From positions 82,954-146,953 of IMG/VR virus record IMGVR_UViG_3300036791_001056: a DNA stretch of 64,000 nt; one strand, 5' to 3'. The notes under the pieces were generated by a model. The model had not been told where the DNA came from. It saw only the letters and a list, made by a program, of their open reading frames with translations, and did not search any database. The DNA comes from a virus. Shown here piece after piece: positions 33,995 to 42,110 of the stretch. Position 1 is the stretch's first letter; each line of letters opens with the position of its first letter. Both the position numbers and the translations under genes were made by a program.

Positions 33995-34543
33995 GCGAGA
34001 TGCGCGGGAAGACCCCGGCGGTCATCCTCATCGACCCCGAAGTACCCGCACAACGGTGGCGGCGTATTCCGCGACGCCGCGTGCTGGGGAGTACCCCAGC
34101 TGTGGATCACTGGTGCGCGGCTGAGGGCTGAGTTCGCTCGGAAGGGCCGGATCACCCGCGAGGAGCGCATGAAGGCGCTCGTGCGGGAGACCGACCTGTT
34201 CTGGTGCGACCGGCCGTTCGACGAGTTCCCGCGCGGGACCACGTTCATCGGCGTGGAGGTGCTGCCGAACGCTGAGGTGCTGACGCTCGGCTGGGAGCAC
34301 CCGGAAGACGCGGTGTACGTCTTTGGCCCGGAGGACGGCAACTTGCCGAAGGCAGTGCGCCTGCAGTGCCACCGGTTCATCATCTTGCCCACCCGCATCT
34401 GCCTGAACTTGCAGGTGGCGGCCGGGATGGTGCTCGGGCACCGCATGCTGGACCGCATGGCGCGCGGCATCGAGCCCGCCCGCGGCGCGTATGACATGAT
34501 GGCTGATGATCGCGGCTTCGCGGACCCGGGAGATGACTGGTGA
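33991..34543 (+). pseudogene. SPOUT/SpoU-like RNA methyltransferase with a frameshift
   Basis: GTG 33991 (GTGA overlap) reads SEMRGKTPAVILIDP and then leaves frame. The next frame continues KYPHNGGGVFRDAACWGVPQLW and later VYVFGPEDGNLPKAV, CHRFIILPTRICLNLQVAAGM, which are the motifs of trefoil-knot (SPOUT, TrmH/SpoU-type) 2-prime-O-methyltransferases. Removing one G near 34039 joins the two into 183 residues. The methyl-donor loop motifs look intact. Either the gene is broken or the sequence has a one-base error. Confidence 0.7.
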
Positions 34544-34848
34544 CTGATAATCTGTCTTACCGCTCACCCAGCCTGCGTCTGGCAGTCAGCGTGCGCTGTA
34601 AGCAAGTTCAGGCGCCGCCCTGGCACGATCTCTGGGAGATCACAATGGACGAGACCTCACTCACCGAGCTGTCTGCTGAGCTGCTGCAGCTACCCGAGCC
34701 GCTAACGCCTCGAATGCACCAGCTGCGCCGCCTCATTGAGAGCGTGATCGCCAAGAACTTGAGCACTCACCCAGCTAACTGGGAGCACGGCCTGCATCCA
34801 GCCACCTTGCGCAATCAAGAGAGTGATCAGGTGCCGACCAGCACGTGA
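34540..34848 (+). CDS. Unknown small protein
   Basis: GTG 34540 overlaps the previous stop (GTGA). The C-terminal two-thirds (MDETSLTELSAELLQLPEPL...) is helical and could also start at ATG 34645 after GGGAG. Its end overlaps the convergent 34827 gene by 22 bases. Confidence 0.5.
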   Translation: MTDNLSYRSPSLRLAVSVRCKQVQAPPWHDLWEITMDETSLTELSAELLQLPEPLTPRMHQLRRLIESVIAKNLSTHPANWEHGLHPATLRNQESDQVPTST

Positions 34849-35162
34849 GTGTCGTTGCCCGCGCTGTCCAGCCACGTGAACTCACCGTGCCGCCCGACAG
34901 GGCGGTGCATGCGGCAGCCCACGCAGTACGTGGCGCCGTAGAAGCCCGGCTGCCGCGCGTAGGTCTCGCACAGTGGCAGTGCCATCGTGGTAACGGCGCC
35001 GCACTCTGGATCATGATGAACATACGCGCGGTATACCGGCCGCACGAATCCCTTCTCAACCTCTTCCGGCGAGAGCACGAGGTACGCGTCGTGCTGGTGA
35101 ATCGGCTCGGTGTCGACACCGTGGCCCAGCCGCGGGTCACTCGGATCAGTGATGAGCGTCAC
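34827..35162 (-). CDS. Conserved phage protein with Cys pairs
   Basis: The product has 111 residues. The GTG at 35162 has AAAGGAG 6 bases upstream. CGAVTTMALPLCETYARQPGF and FYGATYCVGCRMHRPVGRHG followed by FTW.D resemble a zinc-type family common in actinophages. The function is unknown. It is the only minus-strand gene in this stretch and is divergent from 35242. Confidence 0.65.
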   Translation of the reverse strand: MTLITDPSDPRLGHGVDTEPIHQHDAYLVLSPEEVEKGFVRPVYRAYVHHDPECGAVTTMALPLCETYARQPGFYGATYCVGCRMHRPVGRHGEFTWLDSAGNDTHVLVGT

Positions 35163-35181
35163 GACCCACTCCTTTAGTTCT

Positions 35182-35210
35182 GTTGCACCAGCGCGGCGAT
35201 GTGGTAGAAT
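35182..35210 (+). promoter_or_regulatory. Promoter, GTTGCA-17-TAGAAT
   Basis: A variant of the family: -35 GTTGCA (35182-35187), spacer ending GATGTGG and -10 TAGAAT (35205-35210), then a leader with GGAACGTGGAACGGAG before ATG 35242. Confidence 0.75.
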
Positions 35211-35241
35211 AACTATTAGGAACGTGGAACGGAGCATCACC

Positions 35242-35718
35242 ATGAGCGCGCTGGATGACTGGGCAGGCGGGCAGCCTTGCGAGCGGCACGATCTGCCGTA
35301 CTGCGGTGGCTGCCGCGAGCTGGCTGGGATTAAGCGCAGTGCCGACGGCACCCTCGGCTGGCAGAGTGACTGCGCCGTCCAGCTGTTCGCTGACCTCACG
35401 CAGGTCAGTTACGATGATGCGGTCGATACGCTGCGCGCGGTGGGCTTCCGGCCCAAGCACGGCACTCCCATCGATGGAGTCCGCACCGCGCTCACCGCGG
35501 CGGGCCAGCACGTCACCGAGATCCGGCTCCACTACATCACGGCGACGCAGCTCTCACACACCGGCCGCCGGTTCTTCGTAGTCGGCTGGAAGGGCAAGGC
35601 CTGTCACACGTGGCCACTCATCGCCGGGCGCGCTCCCCGCGCTCTGCAGCCGCCGTTCAGGTACCGGATCTTCGAGGTAACAGCTCAAGAGCCAGAAGGA
35701 GCATCATCAGATGACTGA
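35242..35718 (+). CDS. Possible papain-like-fold protein
   Basis: The product has 158 residues. CERHDLPYCGGC at the N terminus may bind zinc. SDCAVQLFADLTQVSYDDAVDTLRAVGF followed by RRFFVVGWKGKACHTWPL has the Cys-helix...His order of papain-like folds. The catalytic role is inferred only. It overlaps the next gene by 8 bases. Confidence 0.55.
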   Translation: MSALDDWAGGQPCERHDLPYCGGCRELAGIKRSADGTLGWQSDCAVQLFADLTQVSYDDAVDTLRAVGFRPKHGTPIDGVRTALTAAGQHVTEIRLHYITATQLSHTGRRFFVVGWKGKACHTWPLIAGRAPRALQPPFRYRIFEVTAQEPEGASSDD

Positions 35719-35971
35719 CCGCCGGGTGCGGCTCGCCGCAGCCATTACCGACACTTCGCCTGAAGAGCTCATCAGTGCCATCATGGTGGAGTACCAAGAT
35801 GAGGCGGTGCTCACCATCGCGAGCGCACTCAAGCGTGACCGAGGAGTTGCTGACGCTACTGGCGCCCAGTCTCAGCTGGCGACCGCGCTGAGCGCCGCCA
35901 GCGAGAGCATCTGCCGAGAGCTGCGTGAGATCACTTGCCAGCTGAAGCGGTACAATGACTACCGCAGGTGA
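35711..35971 (+). CDS. Small helical protein
   Basis: The product has 86 residues and is mostly helical (SPEELISAIMVEYQDEAVLT, LSAASESICRELREITCQLK). No family is recognised. Confidence 0.55.
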   Translation: MTDRRVRLAAAITDTSPEELISAIMVEYQDEAVLTIASALKRDRGVADATGAQSQLATALSAASESICRELREITCQLKRYNDYRR

Positions 35972-35976
35972 CTCTG

Positions 35977-36005
35977 TTTACATCGTAGTCACGATGTGAT
36001 AGAGT
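35977..36005 (+). promoter_or_regulatory. Promoter, TTTACA-17-TAGAGT
   Basis: TTTACA (35977-35982), spacer TCGTAGTCACGATGTGA and TAGAGT (36000-36005); the leader has AACGGAGG before ATG 36034. Confidence 0.8.
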
Positions 36006-36033
36006 ACTACTAGGAATCAGGAACGGAGGAAGC

Positions 36034-36336
36034 ATGATCCAGCGCATCACCACCCGCGAGCAGCTCATCGAGCTGCACCAGCGCCTGCAGCTGCGCGATG
36101 ACTGGCACGAGCCTGACGAGCGCGAAGTCAGCGCCCGCGTCCGTGGCGGCAGCTTTGACAACGCCGGTTACTGGGGCACTGAGATGATCACTCAAACATT
36201 CAATGGTGTCACCGTCAAGCACAGTGTGCGATCAATGGAAATGTGGGTCACCGTTACTGTGAACGGGCAGCCCACCGCTGAGGTCAACCTCGCAACGCTG
36301 TTCGCCTTCGCCTGCGGCACTTATGACGGGGAGTAG
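36034..36336 (+). CDS. Unknown 100-residue protein
   Basis: Helical N terminus (EQLIELHQRLQLRDDWHEPD), then a beta-rich part (MWVTVTVNGQPTAEVNLATL). No family is recognised. First gene of the 36.0-37.4 kb operon. Confidence 0.55.
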   Translation: MIQRITTREQLIELHQRLQLRDDWHEPDEREVSARVRGGSFDNAGYWGTEMITQTFNGVTVKHSVRSMEMWVTVTVNGQPTAEVNLATLFAFACGTYDGE

Positions 36337-36341
36337 GCCAA

Positions 36342-36509
36342 GTGGACCGCAGCATTAAGATTCACTTCATGAACGGTGAGAGCACGATCATCATCGTCAC
36401 AAACGTTAAGATCGGTGAGGACGGAATCATCCGGTTCGTTCGCATCATCAACAGCAAGTGGTGCGAGGTGCTCGCCGCGCCACGCGAGAGCGTCAGGAGC
36501 TGGGGCTGA
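36342..36509 (+). CDS. 55-residue unknown protein
   Basis: GTG 36342 reads VDRSIKIHFMNGESTIIIVT and ends SVRSWG. It is beta-like and its stop lies one base before the next ATG. No family is recognised. Confidence 0.5.
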   Translation: MDRSIKIHFMNGESTIIIVTNVKIGEDGIIRFVRIINSKWCEVLAAPRESVRSWG

Positions 36510-36510
36510 T

Positions 36511-36819
36511 ATGAGCGCTCGCCAGCAGTATGAAGAACTGCTCAAGGCGTTGAGCCGTGGCCAGACCGCTGAAGAGGCGCTGCGTGAGCTGCAAATCAAG
36601 AGGCATAAGAAGCTCATCACCAAGAAGACTTGGCTCTTGGTGCTGGTCAGCACCATCACACAGTTCTGGTGGGCGCAACTCGTGGTCTGGGGCCTGAGCA
36701 TGCTAAGTGTAAGCACGGGCATCTGGCCCATCTGGCTGATCATGGAGGGCGTCAGCAGCATGCTCGTCGCAACAGTCACACTCGGCATGATGTACGCGGT
36801 GCGAGACACGAGGGGATGA
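36511..36819 (+). CDS. Two-segment membrane protein
   Basis: The product has 102 residues. A helical cytoplasmic part (YEELLKALSRGQTAEEALRE) precedes two hydrophobic segments, TWLLVLVSTITQFWWAQLVV and IWLIMEGVSSMLVATVTLGM. It could be a superinfection or holin-like protein, but no evidence decides. It overlaps the next gene by ATGA. Confidence 0.6.
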   Translation: MSARQQYEELLKALSRGQTAEEALRELQIKRHKKLITKKTWLLVLVSTITQFWWAQLVVWGLSMLSVSTGIWPIWLIMEGVSSMLVATVTLGMMYAVRDTRG

Positions 36820-37397
36820 AGATGACTGAAGACACCGGCCACTCGTGGCCATTCCGCCAGGCAGAGCACGGCAGCTGGACTGAGCTCTTCCAGGCTGACT
36901 GCGACCGCAACGCCGGCATGCCGATAGAGCTCATCTCAGCTGAGGTCTACGCTCAGCGCGAGGGCATGACGCGCGAGGCTCACATCATCCGGGTCCTCCG
37001 CGCTGACCGCGAGCGGCGGCAGGCAGAGGCACAGCTGGTGAGTGACCGCGTGCTGCTCGACGGCGTCATCGACTCGGCCCGCGCGGCCGAGATGACCGTC
37101 GTGGAGTACATCACGTCTGACCAGTTCTTGCCCAAGTGCACCAGCCGCCCGCGCCGCACGTGGGACATCAGCCCGGACTTCCTCGCTCAGCTGCTCACAC
37201 GGGTCGAGGAGCGCCAGCGCACCGCCATCGTCACAGCACCAGCGTGTGCTGGCTCTGGCCAGCCGTGGTCCGGCAAGATCTACCCCATGTGCCCAGTGTG
37301 CGAACATAGCTGGGAAGACTTGAACGTAATGAAGCCCAAGATCAGTCAAGTGATTGAGAGCTGGTGGGTAGGTAATGTTCCTGCTCACGCCGACTAA
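36816..37397 (+). CDS. Unknown protein with C-terminal CPVC motif
   Basis: The product has 193 residues, with a helical and charged centre (HIIRVLRADRERRQAEAQLV) and, near residue 150, CAGSG..WSGKIYPMCPVCEHSW, a likely zinc site. The function is unknown. It is the last gene before the 37465 hairpin. Confidence 0.55.
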   Translation: MKMTEDTGHSWPFRQAEHGSWTELFQADCDRNAGMPIELISAEVYAQREGMTREAHIIRVLRADRERRQAEAQLVSDRVLLDGVIDSARAAEMTVVEYITSDQFLPKCTSRPRRTWDISPDFLAQLLTRVEERQRTAIVTAPACAGSGQPWSGKIYPMCPVCEHSWEDLNVMKPKISQVIESWWVGNVPAHAD

Positions 37398-37464
37398 GAA
37401 GCCGGCACAGCACAACACAGCACTGCGCAGCAGAGAACAGATCAGCACAGCAGACCGCAGCTCA

Positions 37465-37498
37465 GCGTGAGCGGCTAGCAAGTGCTAGCCGCTCACGC
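37465..37498. terminator. Perfect 16-bp hairpin between convergent genes
   Basis: GCGTGAGCGGCTAGCA pairs completely with TGCTAGCCGCTCACGC around a two-base centre. It separates the 36816 and 37505 genes and is preceded by a CAG-rich spacer (37398-37464). No T run follows, so it may serve as a bidirectional terminator. Confidence 0.75.
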
Positions 37499-37504
37499 GC
37501 TGTC

Positions 37505-37828
37505 TTACGGGTTGATGGTCAGCGCCACGTCCTGCAGCACCGGCACCGTCGGGCTGTCGGTGATCTTCACCCACACCAGCCACGTGCCCTGCGCCAAGAT
37601 CACTCCGCCGTTGGCCGGGCCCACGAGGCACTGCGCCCAGTACGCTGGGCCGGGGAACGTGGCCCACGAGCCGGTGGTCCACGCTGCCGGCTCCACGTTC
37701 GGCAGCGCGGCGGTGGTGAACGCGAACTGCACTTGATCGCTGGTGGGATCATACCCGGCAGGCGACTTGACGATGATCTGCACCTGCAGGTAGTCGGTCG
37801 ACAGCGCTGACTGGGTCACACTGATCAC
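37505..37828 (-). CDS. Small beta-sandwich virion protein
   Basis: The product has 107 residues. The GTG at 37828 follows GAGGAGG. The pattern SVTQSALSTDYLQVQIIV, YDPTSDQVQFAFTT, YWAQCLVGPANGGVIL and GTWLVWVKITDSPTVPVLQ matches a small protein family near actinophage tail-fibre genes. Probably structural. Confidence 0.65.
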   Translation of the reverse strand: MISVTQSALSTDYLQVQIIVKSPAGYDPTSDQVQFAFTTAALPNVEPAAWTTGSWATFPGPAYWAQCLVGPANGGVILAQGTWLVWVKITDSPTVPVLQDVALTINP

Positions 37829-37838
37829 CACTGCCTCC

Positions 37839-39638
37839 TCATCTCGCTCCGCTGACTCCCCACGTGCCGCGCGCCCGGAGACCTTGATCAGCGACCTCCC
37901 ACGTCCCACCCGCGCCCCGGACGTCCCACGTGAGCCGCGCTCCGCTGATGACCCACGAGATGCGCCTCACCGGCGCCCCCGTCGCAGGCGCAGCCAGCAA
38001 GCGGCGCTGCCGGTGCAGGTACAGGCCCCGCGCCCGGCGATGCCGGTGAGCCGGCGGCGGGGCGAGCGGTCCCGGCTGGCCAATGTTGAACAGCGGAACC
38101 AGCAGCAAGTGGCCCCTGCGGTGCCTGGGGACCTCTCGGGCCGGCGATCGCCGCCGGTGCTGCTGAGCCAGCAGGCACGGGACCGCCGGTGAGAGCGGCG
38201 GCACCCAGAGCAGGCGCCGGCTGCTGCGCCGCTGCGGCAGCTGCTGGCGATGACGATGAAGATGAAGCGCTGGGGCCGGTGCGGTGCCGGCTGGCTGAGC
38301 GCTGGGTACCCACAGCACGTGACCGTGCCGGCGCCGCCAGCGCCCGCCCCGGTGATGACGGCTGAGTGAGGTGATTAGCGGTCCGAGCGTTACCGGCGCC
38401 GGCGGCGGGACTATATAGAGATGCCCGCGCCGGTGGCGCAGCGGGACGGGTCGCGCGCTGCGGTGCCGGTGGCTGAGCGTTACCGGCGGCGCTTGAGCGT
38501 GCTGGAAGCTCGGCGTGACCGGGAGCAGAGGCCGCGCTCGCCGGTGATGCCAGACCGCTAGCCGGCTGAGCCGCCGCCGGTGGCTGGGAGTGAGCTCAGC
38601 GGGCGGCACCGGGCTCTGCTCGGGAAACCACAGCAGCGTCGTGCGGCGCCTAGCGTGACGATCAGCGCTCTCATGGAACCGCGCGCGCTGCCGGATGAGC
38701 GTGGGCGGCAGTGCCTGCGCGTGCTGGAGCGCTACCGGCGCCCAGAAGACGTGAGCGCGCCGGTGCCGTGGGCCGACGCGCCCCGGCCGGCGCCGGTGCT
38801 GCGGTGCAAGCAGCGGGGGCGCGGTGGGCTGCTGAGGTGAGAACTCCACCAGCGTGCTGCGGCGGCGCGAATGCCGGCTCCGCCCGAGCCAGCCCCGCTG
38901 GTGCTGAGCGCTGAGCGCTGGGACCGGCACCACAGCTGGCACAGCCACCGCGGTGACTCCCGGCTGCCACTGCGCCGGGAACGCCATAGGTGACTGGAAG
39001 CCTGGTGGGATGAGCAGCTGGGTCGACGCGGCAGCTGTGACCTGCGCCGGCCCGACGAGGACATCGAGCCAGAAGTTGGCCGAGTTGTCATCAGTCGCCG
39101 GGAAGTCCGCCGTCGGGTCAGCGCTGGCGGTGTCGAACGATCCCTGGTACGAGTTGGTGAACGGCGCCGGGTTGGTGCCCGCGAACGAGATCGGTGCCGA
39201 GTACACGTTGAGGGGGCCGTTGACGATGCCACCAAGGTACGGCGCCCCGGTGCCACCCTCATTACCGAACTGTGTGTGGGTGTCGTTGAAGTTGTTGACG
39301 AGCCCCACGACCGCCTTGTACGGCGTGTTCTGCGTCAAGGCGAACGGCGTAGCCAGCGGGACGTACGTCCACTGCCCGACGACGGCAGCTGCCGTGCTCG
39401 CGCTGGTGTCGCTGCCCTGGTACGTGCCGGTCGTGGCTGCGGTGATCTGCCACAGCGCGAACGCCGCGCTGGCTGACTGCGCCGAGTCCGAGCGCCAGAT
39501 GTAGTAGCCGTACAGGAACTGCCCCGGCTGCGTCACTGAGAATGACATGCCGGCGACGAAGTTGCCCGTGAACGTAATGGATGACACGGGACCCGTGGCC
39601 CCGTTCCCGTTCACCCCGAAGGCGCTGTACTGCGTCAC
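37839..39638 (-). CDS. Minor tail/surface protein with a nine-fold Arg/His-rich repeat
   Basis: The product has 599 residues. Residues 1-205 form a beta-rich domain (SSITFTGNFVAGMSFSVTQP, YYIWRSDSAQSASAAFALWQ, NSANFWLDVLVGP) of the DUF4082 kind found in tail or surface proteins. From about residue 245 there are about nine imperfect repeats of 33-38 residues, each with an HRRR or RHRR cluster followed by a hydrophobic W-P segment (for example RHRRGHLLLVPL). The end has TWDVRGAGGTWEV and GTWGVSGAR mini-repeats. The repeat part is extremely basic. GTG start after AGGAG. Confidence 0.7.
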   Translation of the reverse strand: MTQYSAFGVNGNGATGPVSSITFTGNFVAGMSFSVTQPGQFLYGYYIWRSDSAQSASAAFALWQITAATTGTYQGSDTSASTAAAVVGQWTYVPLATPFALTQNTPYKAVVGLVNNFNDTHTQFGNEGGTGAPYLGGIVNGPLNVYSAPISFAGTNPAPFTNSYQGSFDTASADPTADFPATDDNSANFWLDVLVGPAQVTAAASTQLLIPPGFQSPMAFPAQWQPGVTAVAVPAVVPVPALSAQHQRGWLGRSRHSRRRSTLVEFSPQQPTAPPLLAPQHRRRPGRVGPRHRRAHVFWAPVALQHAQALPPTLIRQRARFHESADRHARRRTTLLWFPEQSPVPPAELTPSHRRRLSRLAVWHHRRARPLLPVTPSFQHAQAPPVTLSHRHRSARPVPLRHRRGHLYIVPPPAPVTLGPLITSLSRHHRGGRWRRRHGHVLWVPSAQPAGTAPAPALHLHRHRQQLPQRRSSRRLLWVPPLSPAVPCLLAQQHRRRSPAREVPRHRRGHLLLVPLFNIGQPGPLAPPPAHRHRRARGLYLHRQRRLLAAPATGAPVRRISWVISGARLTWDVRGAGGTWEVADQGLRARGTWGVSGAR

Positions 39639-39700
39639 GGCCGTCTCCTATGTGGCTGGCCGCGCCGGCCTACGTGCGCACCTCCGCTGCTCTGCCCGCC

Positions 39701-40297
39701 TTAGCACACCTGGAAGATCAAGAACTGGTCACACTGGATCGCGCCGAACGCGGCGGACAGCGTCGCGCGCAGCCCGATGGCCGTCGCCGCGGTATACGTG
39801 TTGAACGCCGTGACGGTTTCCGGCATGTTCAAGAAGGTGTTGTTCGCGGTGCCCACAGTTCCCGCGTTGGAGCCCACCGCGGTCGGCAGCTCCATGCTGC
39901 CGCCGACCGACAGGGTGTTGCCCGATGAGCCGATGGCCAGCACCCGCAGCACCACCTCCATCGTCCACCCGATGCCGGTCAGCGAGCCGGTGCCGAGGGT
40001 CAGCGCGCCCGTCGTCGTCAGCGTGGTAGCGAGGGTGCCTGACGCACCGCACGCCAAGAACGTGGTCAGGTTAGACGTGGTGCCGCCGGTGTTGATCGTG
40101 CCACCGGCCTTGATGTACAGCGTCATGCCGGGATAGAACTGCGTGCCGTTGTACTGCGCGGGGAGAACGAAGTCTTGGGTGGTTGGCGCCTGCGGGCTGA
40201 TCGTGGCAGTGGTCGCTGACGCCGACAGCGCGGCGCCGTTCGTGGTCTGCCACGGCACGCCACCGTTCAGCAGGTTAGCCCAGCTCTGGAACGCCAC
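39701..40297 (-). CDS. Tail or surface structural protein
   Basis: The product has 198 residues, Thr/Gly/Ala-rich and beta-like (NNTFLNMPETVTAF, GSLTGIGWTMEVVLRVLAIG). Its composition is typical of phage surface or tail-fibre proteins. It lies between two other beta-rich genes in one leftward operon. Confidence 0.6.
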   Translation of the reverse strand: MAFQSWANLLNGGVPWQTTNGAALSASATTATISPQAPTTQDFVLPAQYNGTQFYPGMTLYIKAGGTINTGGTTSNLTTFLACGASGTLATTLTTTGALTLGTGSLTGIGWTMEVVLRVLAIGSSGNTLSVGGSMELPTAVGSNAGTVGTANNTFLNMPETVTAFNTYTAATAIGLRATLSAAFGAIQCDQFLIFQVC

Positions 40298-40346
40298 GTT
40301 AACTCACCGCCCCTCCCCCGTCCGGTTCTTCTGCCCGCTCTAACCT

Positions 40347-40820
40347 TTACTCTTCCCACTCGGTCGTGATCACGTACGACATGCCCGCCGGCAGCGCGTT
40401 CGCTCGGTTGACGAACGCGAATCCCACCGTGGCGGCTGGGACGCTCGCCGGTGCGAAGTCCTCTGGGATCTCCCACGGCCAGTCACCACCCGACTGGCTG
40501 TTGAACGCCATGCTGAACGCATCGGTGCCGTTGAGCGTCGGCGCGGCGGCCCAGCCCGAGATCAGGTTGTTGGCCGATGAGGCAAACGCCGGGTTGAGCT
40601 TGAAGTTCGTCACGTTAGCCGGGGTGGTGCTCGAGCCGGTGCTCGTGACGTTGATGCCGACCTGCAGCTGCTGGCTGGACGGCGCTGATGTGCCGGCGAT
40701 CGTGCCGAGAGTCACCCGGCGCAGCCGGATGCCGACGGTGGCCGAGTAGCCGACCCACGCGAAGGCAGAGCCTGATGACAGAGCTGCCGCTGACGTGAGC
40801 GTGGCGACGTAACGTGCCAT
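40347..40820 (-). CDS. Virion surface-like protein
   Basis: The product has 157 residues. ATG 40820 follows AAAGG. The beta-rich sequence (RYVATLTSAAALSSGSAFAW, SQQLQVGINVTSTGSSTTPA, GMSYVITTEWEE) suits a small virion protein. It is the first gene of the leftward structural block and lies after the 40874 terminator. Confidence 0.6.
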   Translation of the reverse strand: MARYVATLTSAAALSSGSAFAWVGYSATVGIRLRRVTLGTIAGTSAPSSQQLQVGINVTSTGSSTTPANVTNFKLNPAFASSANNLISGWAAAPTLNGTDAFSMAFNSQSGGDWPWEIPEDFAPASVPAATVGFAFVNRANALPAGMSYVITTEWEE

Positions 40821-40873
40821 GAGTGGGCTGCCTTTCGCTGGTGCAGAACGACTCTGCCAGTTTTCCGAGCATG

Positions 40874-40909
40874 CAAAAGGCCGTGAGCAGGTTAAGATGC
40901 TCACGGCCT
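40874..40909 (-). terminator. Rho-independent terminator
   Basis: A 12-bp stem AGGCCGTGAGCA / TGCTCACGGCCT with an 8-base loop is followed on the minus strand by TTTT. It ends the lysin operon upstream of the 40347 gene. The adjacent 40910-40980 spacer has no gene but contains the AGCTCAG-type text. Confidence 0.85.
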
Positions 40910-40980
40910 GATGCTGTGCTTAGCTATATTACGCTTTAATTTTCTGAGCTCAGCCTTCGCGGCCTGGCTGTGCCTGTGAC

Positions 40981-41283
40981 TCAGTGCTGAGCAGCCTCCA
41001 GCGGAGAGCTGAACCGCTCGATAGCAGCGGTCACACGATCACGCATGCCCATGATGAAGGCATCCGTGTCAGTGCTCACCGGCGCTGAGCCCACGAGCGC
41101 ATCACTCTTGAGAGAGAAGCGCTGGTCCAGGCGGACAGCAGCAGCGAGCTCTGTGGCCCACCGTGGGTCGGCATCGCTGTGCGCGTCGCGCCAGCCCGCC
41201 GCTGAGTCAGCGACTCCCCAGCCGATGAGCGCGGCTACGCTGATGGCCAAGATGATGATCATGACGATGAGTGCGGTGATCAT
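40981..41283 (-). CDS. Small membrane protein next to the lysin, possible holin
   Basis: The product has 100 residues. One N-terminal membrane segment (MITALIVMIIILAISVAALI) is followed by a charged helical part with no further segments. ATG overlaps the lysin stop by four bases. A holin or lysis-accessory role is plausible from position alone. Confidence 0.55.
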   Translation of the reverse strand: MITALIVMIIILAISVAALIGWGVADSAAGWRDAHSDADPRWATELAAAVRLDQRFSLKSDALVGSAPVSTDTDAFIMGMRDRVTAAIERFSSPLEAAQH

Positions 41284-42110
41284 GCTCGGCACACCCACGC
41301 CGCGAAGGTGTCGCCCGCGCCGGTGAACTTAGCGACCGCGTTCTCAGCGTTCACCATGGGATTGAAGATGTATCCCGGCACCACCTCGCCGAGGATCTGC
41401 CAGTACCCGCTGGCGCCGCTCGGGTTGTAGGCGTACTGGTTCCCGCCGGACTCGCACTCAGCGATGGCAGCGGCGCTCCACGCGGCCCAGCGCGGGCCGC
41501 GTGCTGCCTCCCAGAGCTGCTCGAGCTGGCCAAATGACAGGCGCCCGCTGAGACCTCCTGAGGCAGCCGGAATGCCCGCTCCGGACCCACCACGTGGAGT
41601 CCGGTGAGAGCCGTAAGACCGGTAGCTCACCGTGACCTCAGCTCGGTGCCGGTACGCAGCCGGCAGGGCCGTCGAGCAGGCCGCCGGGATGACCAGGCGC
41701 TCACCCACCATGATGAAGTCCGGGTTGGCGCCGATGGTGCGCTCGTTCCAGCGGAAGATGCCCGGCCAGCACCCGGCGGCGCCGTAGACGCGGCGGCTGA
41801 TGACGCTGAGCGTGTCGCCTCGCGCGACCGTGACTGCGCTGGGGCGCCACGCTGCCGGGCGCCGGGGCAGCTGGCCGGCTGAGTGGGTGAGCGCGCCGCG
41901 CTCCGTGATCCCGCGCGCCGTCATCACGCTCGCTGCGCTAGCGGTGACTGACTGGCTGCTGGCGCTGCTGGTTGATGCGAACAGCGTGACCACGAGGGCG
42001 ATAGCGGCGCTGGCGAGCGTCAGCGCGACGCACGAACCAGCGATGACTGCTTGCTGCTTGCTGCTGCGTGACTTATCAACGTGTGTGCCGTGATAGGTCC
42101 GATGAGACAT
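41280..42110 (-). CDS. Membrane-anchored LysM-lysozyme-like endolysin
   Basis: The product has 276 residues from ATG 42110 (AAGGA upstream). A hydrophobic segment (about 22-46, AVIAGSCVALTLASAAIALV) acts as signal or anchor. A LysM domain follows (about 92-142, VARGDTLSVISRRVYGAAG ... FIMVGERLVIP), and then a transglycosylase/lysozyme-like domain (about 215-276) with IAECESGGNQYAYNPSGASG, whose Glu is the likely catalyst. It should cleave cell-wall glycan. The N-terminal segment could make it a SAR-type or exported endolysin. An earlier ATG at 42131 is possible. A structured 170-base leader precedes it. Confidence 0.75.
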   Translation of the reverse strand: MSHRTYHGTHVDKSRSSKQQAVIAGSCVALTLASAAIALVVTLFASTSSASSQSVTASAASVMTARGITERGALTHSAGQLPRRPAAWRPSAVTVARGDTLSVISRRVYGAAGCWPGIFRWNERTIGANPDFIMVGERLVIPAACSTALPAAYRHRAEVTVSYRSYGSHRTPRGGSGAGIPAASGGLSGRLSFGQLEQLWEAARGPRWAAWSAAAIAECESGGNQYAYNPSGASGYWQILGEVVPGYIFNPMVNAENAVAKFTGAGDTFAAWVCRA

